From: CAJQHK01 sp038142525
GTDB lineage: Bacteria; Pseudomonadota; Alphaproteobacteria; Rickettsiales; UBA1997
Assembly (NCBI GenBank): GCA_038142525.1
Contig: JAYQKE010000015.1
Coordinates: 744,001 to 808,000 of the forward strand
Length of the DNA stretch: 64,000 nt
Direction of reading: 5' to 3'
A program made the translations under genes and the position numbers. The notes under the pieces were generated by a model, which saw only the letters and a list, made by a program, of their open reading frames with translations, was not told where the DNA came from and searched no databases. Positions 58,001 through 64,000 of the stretch are shown here, one piece after another. Each line of letters begins with the position of its first letter. Position 1 is the stretch's first letter.

Positions 58001-59838
58001 ATATCTGGCATTATATCGCCAATTTTAGATTTTTTTGATGGCTCAGGAGAGGATGAAGGTTTTATTAAGAGGGTTTATGAGCACACAGTTCAAAATAGTA
58101 TTTTTGTGGCATTAGTACGATTATTTTCAGTATTTATGCTGATATTTTTCGGTGTTAGTTATTTTATGGGGTTGTCCGACATGAAGCAGCAACAATGGAT
58201 GATGATGACTATTAAATTAGGAATCATCTATTTATTAATTAGTCCCGATAGTTGGTATTGGTATAAGGTATTTTTTGTTGATACTCTGAAGGATGGAATA
58301 AATTATATTACATTTTTGATGGCTAATACTTTTGATAGAGATCCTGCAATATTAGGTGCAATAAATAATTATGATTTTAGTGATAAAACCCTTTTATTTA
58401 AATCTAGTGATAGAATGTTCAGGCTACTTTTTGAAAGTACTATTCATAAGAAAATATTGGCTCTGATATTTAATAATTTTTTTGGCATTATTTATGTTAT
58501 ATTTATTTATTGGGGAATTTTTCATTATCTTAAGGCTTTCTTTGCCTCATTAGCTTTTTTCCTCATAGCTCAATCACTTATTTCTATTCTTTTATTATAT
58601 GGGCCGATTTTTATCATATTAATATTTTTTAAACGCACAGAAAATATCTTTAAGACTTGGTATGAACAATTATTAGGTATAGCATTACAACAAATTCTAA
58701 TTGTATTATTTTTAAGTTTCTTTAATGGTATAATTTATGAATTAATTAAGATGAATTTTAATTATAGAATTTGTTGGGGAACTGTTTGGGATATACCTAT
58801 TATCAATGTTCCTGCTATATTTAAATTTTGGTCTTTGCCAGCAACAGGAGTTGGCCTTAGTTCTGATCCAGCACTTATTAATGGCGCTCCCAATTTAATC
58901 GCTATTATTTTTATTTTTTTTATGTGCAAATTAATGTATGATTTTATTGGCTTAGCATCAAAACTCAGCACTACAATTATAGGTAATTTACAGCTTGGTA
59001 GTAATGCTATAGCGATGACTAGTAAGGCTATTAAATCCATGAAAATATCATTAGAGGCTACTAAAAATTACTTTAAAAAGACTGCCGCTAATTATTTGGT
59101 TAGTAGAAAAAACCAGTTTCTTGATAAACATTTTGATATTGGTAAGGATGCTGATGAAAGACATTCAAATCAGCAAAAGCAAATAAATTGGCTAGATCAA
59201 AAGAATTAGCACTTAGGGTGACAGGTGATCAGTCTGATAAAAAATACCTTAAAGATCGCAATATTACAGATACCAGAAAATTAACGACAGAGCAAAAGCA
59301 GGATATGCAGAAAAAAAGAGAAGAGGCCTTGGAAAAAAAAAGCTGGTGACTTGGGAATAGATATTGATAGCGAAGAGGGTAAAAAAGAGTTTAAAGATTT
59401 AAAAGAAGCTAGAGGTAGTAAATTTACAGATAGGGATCTTAATAATCCTTTATATGCCGCCCTTAATAAGATGCGACAATATGATAAAAATTTTGCTCGA
59501 TCCAGAAGGGCAGATCAATCAAAATATCATGATGAGGAGGTTGCAGAAGGTAAGAAAAAGTCAGAATTAAAGCCAAAATTAGCAGACCCAAATCGCCCCC
59601 TCTTGACGCTGATAAGAATGAAGATGCTAAAGATGATAAAACTAAGGCTGGTACAGAAAAGACTAAGTCATCTCACCTGGAAGGTGAAGCTGATAAACGT
59701 AAAGCTTCTAAGGCTGCATCTGGCGTAAAAGAATCAGCAAATTATGGAAGAAGAGGAGGCGATCATCATTCTGAGACTAGTTCAGAGACTAGTAGCGATT
59801 TTTCAGACATTGATTCTGAATTTAGTGATGGTGATTAG
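55069..59838 (+). CDS. virB6: Extended VirB6-like type IV secretion protein, frame broken several times
   Basis: Starts MNFFQKFKNLILSSLLLLVSACGSGC, a lipobox-like start typical of the large Rickettsiales VirB6 paralogues. About 980 residues of periplasmic Cys-containing sequence are followed by TrbL/VirB6 helices (SIFVALVRLFSVFMLIFFGVSYFMG, FFGIIYVIFIYWGIFHYLKAFFA, LLYGPIFIILIFF, LIAIIFIFFMCKLMYDFIG) and a charged C-terminal tail rich in Lys, Glu, Ser (to SSDFSDIDSEFSDGD). Breaks: about 56735 (T-run), 59181-59187, about 59335 (A-run) and near 59605. About 1590 residues when joined. It forms the inner-membrane channel of the rvh-type system. Other vir genes are outside the window. Confidence 0.82.
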
Positions 59839-59872
59839 GTAAAATATTAAACAATATTTAAAATATTAATTT

Positions 59873-61701
59873 ATGACAAAAATTTCCAATATTCGTAATT
59901 TTTCAATTATTGCTCATATTGATCATGGCAAATCAACCTTGTCAGATCGTTTGATTCAAGATTGTGGAGCTGTTGAAGATCGTAATATCACTGAGCAAAT
60001 GCTAGATTCGATGGATATTGAAAAAGAAAGAGGTATTACTATTAAATCTCAAACAGTTCGCCTTAAATATCAGGCTAATGATGGGCAAGAATATATTCTC
60101 AATCTTATGGATACTCCTGGTCATGTAGATTTTTCTTATGAGGTTAGTCGCTCTTTATCGGCTTGTGAAGGTTCTATTTTGGTAGTTGATGCTAGTCAAG
60201 GTGTGGAGGCGCAAACTCTAGCTAATGCCTATAAAGCGATTGATGAAGATCATGAGATGATTCCAGTTTTAAATAAGGTCGATTTACCAGCTTCTGATCC
60301 AGAAAGAGTTAAAGAGCAAATTGAAGAAGTAATTGGTATTGATGCTAGTGAAGCAATTTCTGTTTCGGCCAAAACTGGTATTGGAATTAAAGAAGTTTTG
60401 GAGGCTATAGTGCAAAAATTACCAGCACCTGAGCGTGACCAAAAAGTAATAAATTACAAGCATTACTGGTTGATAGCTGGTATGATCCTTATCTTGGCGT
60501 GATTATTTTGGCTAGAGTTATTTCTGGCTCGGTTAAAAAGGGTCAAAAAATTACTATGATGCAAACCGGTGCCAGCTATTTGGTTGATGATGTTGGTTAT
60601 TTTTTACCATATAAGCAAAATTCTGATCAATTACATGCTGGTGAAATTGGTTTTATCAATGCTCAAATCAAAAAATTATCAGATTGTAAAGTTGGTGATA
60701 CAATTATTTTAGATGGTGATGAAGAAACTAAGCCATTAGCAGGTTTTAAACAAAATAAACCAGTAGTTTTTTGTGGAATTTACCCAATTGACGCTTCTGA
60801 TTATGATAAATTTCGTGATTCTTTAGAAAAATTACATCTCAATGATGCTAGTTTTGAATTTGAGGCTGAAAGCTCAACCGCTTTAGGTCTTGGTTTTCGC
60901 TGTGGATTTTTAGGTCTTTTACATTTGGAAATTATTCAAGAAAGGCTGGATCGTGAATTTGGATTGGATTTAATTACAACTGCTCCATCGGTAATTTACA
61001 AAATTTATCATATCAAATCTCGTAATTTGCCAAAAGAAGAAAGGCAAGATACTATGTTGGTTCATAGCCCGTCACAAATGCCAGATCCAGTTCATATTGA
61101 CTTTATGGAAGAGCCTTGGATTCGAGCAACTATTATGACGCCGGATGAGTATTTGGGCGATATTTTAGAATTATGTACTAATAAAAGAGGTATTCAGGAA
61201 GAATTAACCTATGTTGGCACTAGGGCCATGTTAACTTACAAATTACCACTCAATGAAATTGTCTATGATTTTTATGATAAATTAAAATCCTATTCCAAAG
61301 GTTATGCTAGTTTTGATTTTGAAGAATGTGGCTATGAAGAAAGCCAGCTGGTAAAATTAGCAATTTTAGTCAATAGTGACCCGGTAGATGCTTTATCAAT
61401 TATTGTTCATAAATCAAAGGCCGAATTTAGGGGTAGGGCACTTTGTGCAAAATTAAAAGAATTAATTCCAAAACAAATGTTTGCAGTTGCTATTCAGGCA
61501 GCAATTGGTGGTAAAATTATTGCTAGGGAAACAGTTTCAGCCATGAGAAAAGATGTCACAGCTAAATGTTATGGTGGAGATGTTTCGCGAAAAAGAAAAT
61601 TACTTGAAAAACAGAAAAAAGGTAAGAAGAAAATGCGTGAAATTGGCAATATTTCTATTCCCAATAATGCTTTTATTTCAGCACTTAAAATTGATGATTA
61701 A
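59873..61701 (+). CDS. lepA: Elongation factor 4 LepA, frame broken once
   Basis: GTPase that back-translocates stalled ribosomes. G1 IAHIDHGKSTLSDR, G2 ERGITIKS, G3 DTPGHVDFSYEV, G4 LNKVDLP; C-terminal LepA domain with RCGFLGLLHLEIIQERL and KKGKKKMREIGNISIP near the end. At 60445-60452 aaagtaataaattacaa breaks the frame; aaagctgctaaattacaa (K-A-A-K-L-Q) would restore KLQALLVDSWYDPYLGV. 609 residues when corrected. Such a conserved gene argues for sequence error over decay. Confidence 0.95.
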
Positions 61702-61806
61702 AAAATATACTATATATCACTTCCCTAGAAAAGGTCTTATATTTCTTGAGTTGTAAAAAAAATTATTTACCATCATAATATCAAATTTATTTCAATTAAT
61801 TAACAT

Positions 61807-62638
61807 ATGTTCAGTTATTTCTTAATAATTTTATTATTATTTCGCATTAGCCTTTATTTTATTTAGATTTCATAAATATAAAAAAATTGTTAATGAAGAA
61901 TTGCAATTTTATGAAGATAGATTGGAAAATGAGATTGCCACTAGAAAGGAGGTTGTTTTGGAATATGATAGTAAAAAACATTTATTAGAAAATCCTCATC
62001 CAGAAGATTTTTCTAAGGTTGAAAATAAAGATATCAAAAAGGATTTAGATCGAAGAACAGACAAGATTTATGATTATTTAACTAAAATATCTAATCAAAT
62101 TGATTATTTGCATTATCATCAATTAAATATTCCACAAATTGAATCTAAAAGGTCAAAATCTGAGATTTTAAATATTGTAGAGCATCATAATTATATAGAA
62201 TATATTCTACAATCTCACAATATTAAATCAGAAATTGATTATTTTAGCCATTCATTAATAGCTCCAGAAATTAAAATTCTGCCCTTTGCTTTTTTTGTTA
62301 TAAGAAAAGATTTTAACATTATTATTGATACTAGATTATTACAATTTATTAGAGAATTTAAAATAAATATAGAAAAAAAAGGAGAGGATGAGGCAAATGA
62401 AATTTTTTCTGAGAAAGTAAAAAAATATTTTAATTATCTCACTAATCCTAAATATTTAGAAAATATCCAATCTTATTTCATTAAAAGAAGAATTATTAAT
62501 TCTGACCAAAAGATTAAAATAATTGCTATTTTGCCAACTGTTAAAGAATTAGAAATGGTAAGCAATTTTACTCCGGATAATTATAATCAATATTTTGAAC
62601 TTATTGATTCCGGCGATCTATATCAATTTTTATCTTAG
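61807..62638 (+). CDS. Membrane-anchored coiled-coil protein, possibly RmuC-like, frame broken once
   Basis: ATG 61807 (MFSYFLIILLLF) starts a single N-terminal helix. At 61842-61848 ttatttcgcattagcc breaks the frame, and ttatttgcagcattagcc would restore LFAALAFILFRFHKYKKIVNEEL. A charged helical region follows, then ILPFAFFVIRKDFNIIIDTRLLQFI and IIAILPTVKELEMV, vaguely like the nuclease-like core of RmuC (I-D-S-K and F-I-P patterns). About 277 residues. Abuts zapE. Hypothetical with a low-confidence RmuC guess. Confidence 0.5.
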
Positions 62639-63673
62639 ATGGAACTATCTTTTGATTCCAAAATTTTTACTCTTGATCAAAATCAGATATCTGTTTATAA
62701 AGAGTTACAAAAATTAGCAGAATTATCTAACAAAAAACAAAATTTTTTAAGTAAAATATTTAATCCTCATAGACCTAAAAGTCTTTATGTTTATGGTAAG
62801 GTGGGTCGGGGAAAATCAATGCTCATGAATTATTTTTTTAATTTAATTGAGCAAGAAAAAAAATATTTTCACTTCAATAATTTTATGCAAAAAATACATG
62901 ATGAATTGCATAAAATTAGATCAAATAATAATAAAGATCATATATTACAAAATGTTATCGATAATATTATGGGTGATGCTAAAATTTTATGTTTAGATGA
63001 ATTTCAAATTCATGATATTGTTGATGCTATGATTCTTAGTGATGTTTTTGAATATATTTTTGAGAAAAATATTATAATAATTTTTACCTCTAATTCATAT
63101 CCGCTGGATTTATATAAGGATGGATTACAAAGAGAATATTTTTTAAAATTTGTTAAAAATACTCTCTTTAGAAAATGTAAAATATTAAATTTAGATGGTC
63201 AGCAAGATTATCGCTCTTCTAATCTTGATCTTGATAGTAATTTTCTTTATCCAATAAATGATTTTAATAAAAAATTATTCGATCAAATTTTGGATAATTA
63301 TCTTGGTGGAAAAAAAATGACTATTTGGACAAAAGATGTTTTGGGTAGAAAAATTAAGATTAAAAATAGTTTTAAGGATATTGCCCTAATTGATTTTATG
63401 GAAATATTTTCTGATAATTTAGGAGTTAAAGATTATATGGAAATCTGCAAATATTTTAATATTATTTTTATTAAAAACATACCTTCTTTAGATAATAATT
63501 ATAATAATGAGGCAAAAAGATTTATTCTTTTTATTGATGAGGCTTATGAAAATAATGTGAAATTAATTATTTTATCACAAAATTCGATTGATAAAATATA
63601 TCAAGATGGTTTATTATATGACCTCTTCCAAAGAGCTGCTTCCAGATTGAAACAGCTTACAAATAATAAGTAA
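62639..63673 (+). CDS. zapE: ZapE/AFG1-family ATPase
   Basis: 344 residues. Walker A VYGKVGRGKSMLMNYFF, Walker B ILCLDEFQIHDIVDAMIL, sensor-1 IIFTSNSYPLDLYKDGLQRE and arginine-finger region LFQRAASRLKQL, the AFG1 pattern. In bacteria it binds FtsZ and acts in late division; in mitochondria the homologue handles protein quality. Complete. It starts immediately after the stop of the previous gene. Confidence 0.92.
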   Translation: MELSFDSKIFTLDQNQISVYKELQKLAELSNKKQNFLSKIFNPHRPKSLYVYGKVGRGKSMLMNYFFNLIEQEKKYFHFNNFMQKIHDELHKIRSNNNKDHILQNVIDNIMGDAKILCLDEFQIHDIVDAMILSDVFEYIFEKNIIIIFTSNSYPLDLYKDGLQREYFLKFVKNTLFRKCKILNLDGQQDYRSSNLDLDSNFLYPINDFNKKLFDQILDNYLGGKKMTIWTKDVLGRKIKIKNSFKDIALIDFMEIFSDNLGVKDYMEICKYFNIIFIKNIPSLDNNYNNEAKRFILFIDEAYENNVKLIILSQNSIDKIYQDGLLYDLFQRAASRLKQLTNNK

Positions 63674-63674
63674 A

Positions 63675-64000
63675 ATGAAATATTTATTTTTAATCTTTTT
63701 TCTTTTTTTATTTTCTTGTAAAACTAGCTATATTATTGAAATTCCAGATGACCAAGATCTTTTAGATAAGAAATTGGCGACAGAATTCGAGGTGGGTGAT
63801 GAAAGTAATTTTTTGGATATGATCTTCAAAAAAAAGACAAAAATTGCCTTATTATTACCTCTTACTGGAAAATATAGTAATATAGGTAATGAATTATTAA
63901 ATTCTGCTCATTTATCCTTACAAGAAAATGATAATAAGAAAAAAATTGAATTAGTAATTTTTGACAGTAAGGGCACGGAATTTGGCGCTAGAAAGGCGAT
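63675..64000 (+). CDS. LppC/LpoA-like lipoprotein, start only
   Basis: ATG 63675 overlaps the zapE terminator by nothing (1-bp gap). Lipobox signal peptide (LFLIFFLFLFSCKTS), then KTKIALLLPLTGKYSNIGNELLNSA, the start of a periplasmic-binding type-1 domain as in penicillin-binding protein activators. The gene runs off the window. Assignment rests on the first 108 residues. Confidence 0.72.
   Translation, partial: MKYLFLIFFLFLFSCKTSYIIEIPDDQDLLDKKLATEFEVGDESNFLDMIFKKKTKIALLLPLTGKYSNIGNELLNSAHLSLQENDNKKKIELVIFDSKGTEFGARKA

Noticed and set aside
13497..61701. True pseudogenisation of nuoK, lnt, thiC, the RND pump, the M23 peptidase and lepA
   Set aside because: Each is full length with conserved catalytic motifs on both sides of one or a few short lesions, at A/T runs or GCWGC sites. 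Decay would also show stops and substitutions elsewhere.
11223..61850. Biological hypermutation or programmed diversification aimed at GCWGC
   Set aside because: The damage hits essential genes such as lepA and nuoK and produces random-looking strings; a sequencing or consensus error at a modified motif explains it more simply. Kept as an alternative only.

Overview
The window is very AT-rich and packed with core genes of a small alphaproteobacterial genome: NADH dehydrogenase nuoHIJK, LptF/LptG, YajC/SecD, CarD, a split ATP synthase cluster, LepA, ZapE. It also has marks of an intracellular Rickettsiales-type bacterium: a very large VirB6-like type IV secretion protein with a lipoprotein-like N-terminus, ankyrin debris, palindromic repeats that reach into coding sequence, and proliferating insertion sequences. 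Biotin (bioD), thiamine (thiS, thiG, thiC), heme (hemD) and GAPDH genes suggest a metabolism richer than Rickettsia proper, closer to Anaplasmataceae or Midichloriaceae-like lineages. This placement is inference.

Layout. 1-7030 is a nest of transposons: an IS5-type element holds two oppositely oriented IS1634-type copies, one of which is hit by an IS3-type element. 7067-10756 is an IS1595-type transposon with a perfect 8-bp target duplication; it carries a RelA/SpoT-domain passenger gene and is itself hit by an IS256-type element. 10687-13174 is a 1.2-kb tandem duplication of a short-chain dehydrogenase gene. 13470-24783 is a dense housekeeping block (nuo, thiS, lptFG, lipoproteins, yajC-secD, ruvX, bioD, recO). 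24784-25713 is a graveyard of IS1 and ankyrin fragments. 25714-37670 holds carD, an M23 peptidase, hemD, porins, a delta-class carbonic anhydrase, tolA-nth and a TolC-RND pair. 37735-42730 is an effector-like island: two short basic proteins and a protein with eight copies of a 111-residue Pro-rich repeat. Then follow thiG, an IS630 remnant, tRNA-Asp and atpHAG (cut off by an IS256 relic), a PLA2-like secreted protein, lnt, gapA, a MITE, a second effector-like PDZ-containing gene, thiC, virB6, lepA, an RmuC-like gene, zapE and the start of an LppC/LpoA-like lipoprotein gene.

Most important for any reader: many conserved genes carry frame breaks. Some are homopolymer slips, but a large class sits exactly where the sequence should read GCTGC or GCAGC. 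The duplicated dehydrogenase and the 333-bp repeat array provide internal controls. I think this is a systematic consensus error at a (probably methylated) GCWGC motif and not gene decay, so interrupted core genes such as lepA, nuoK, lnt, thiC and the RND pump are listed as CDS with a warning.
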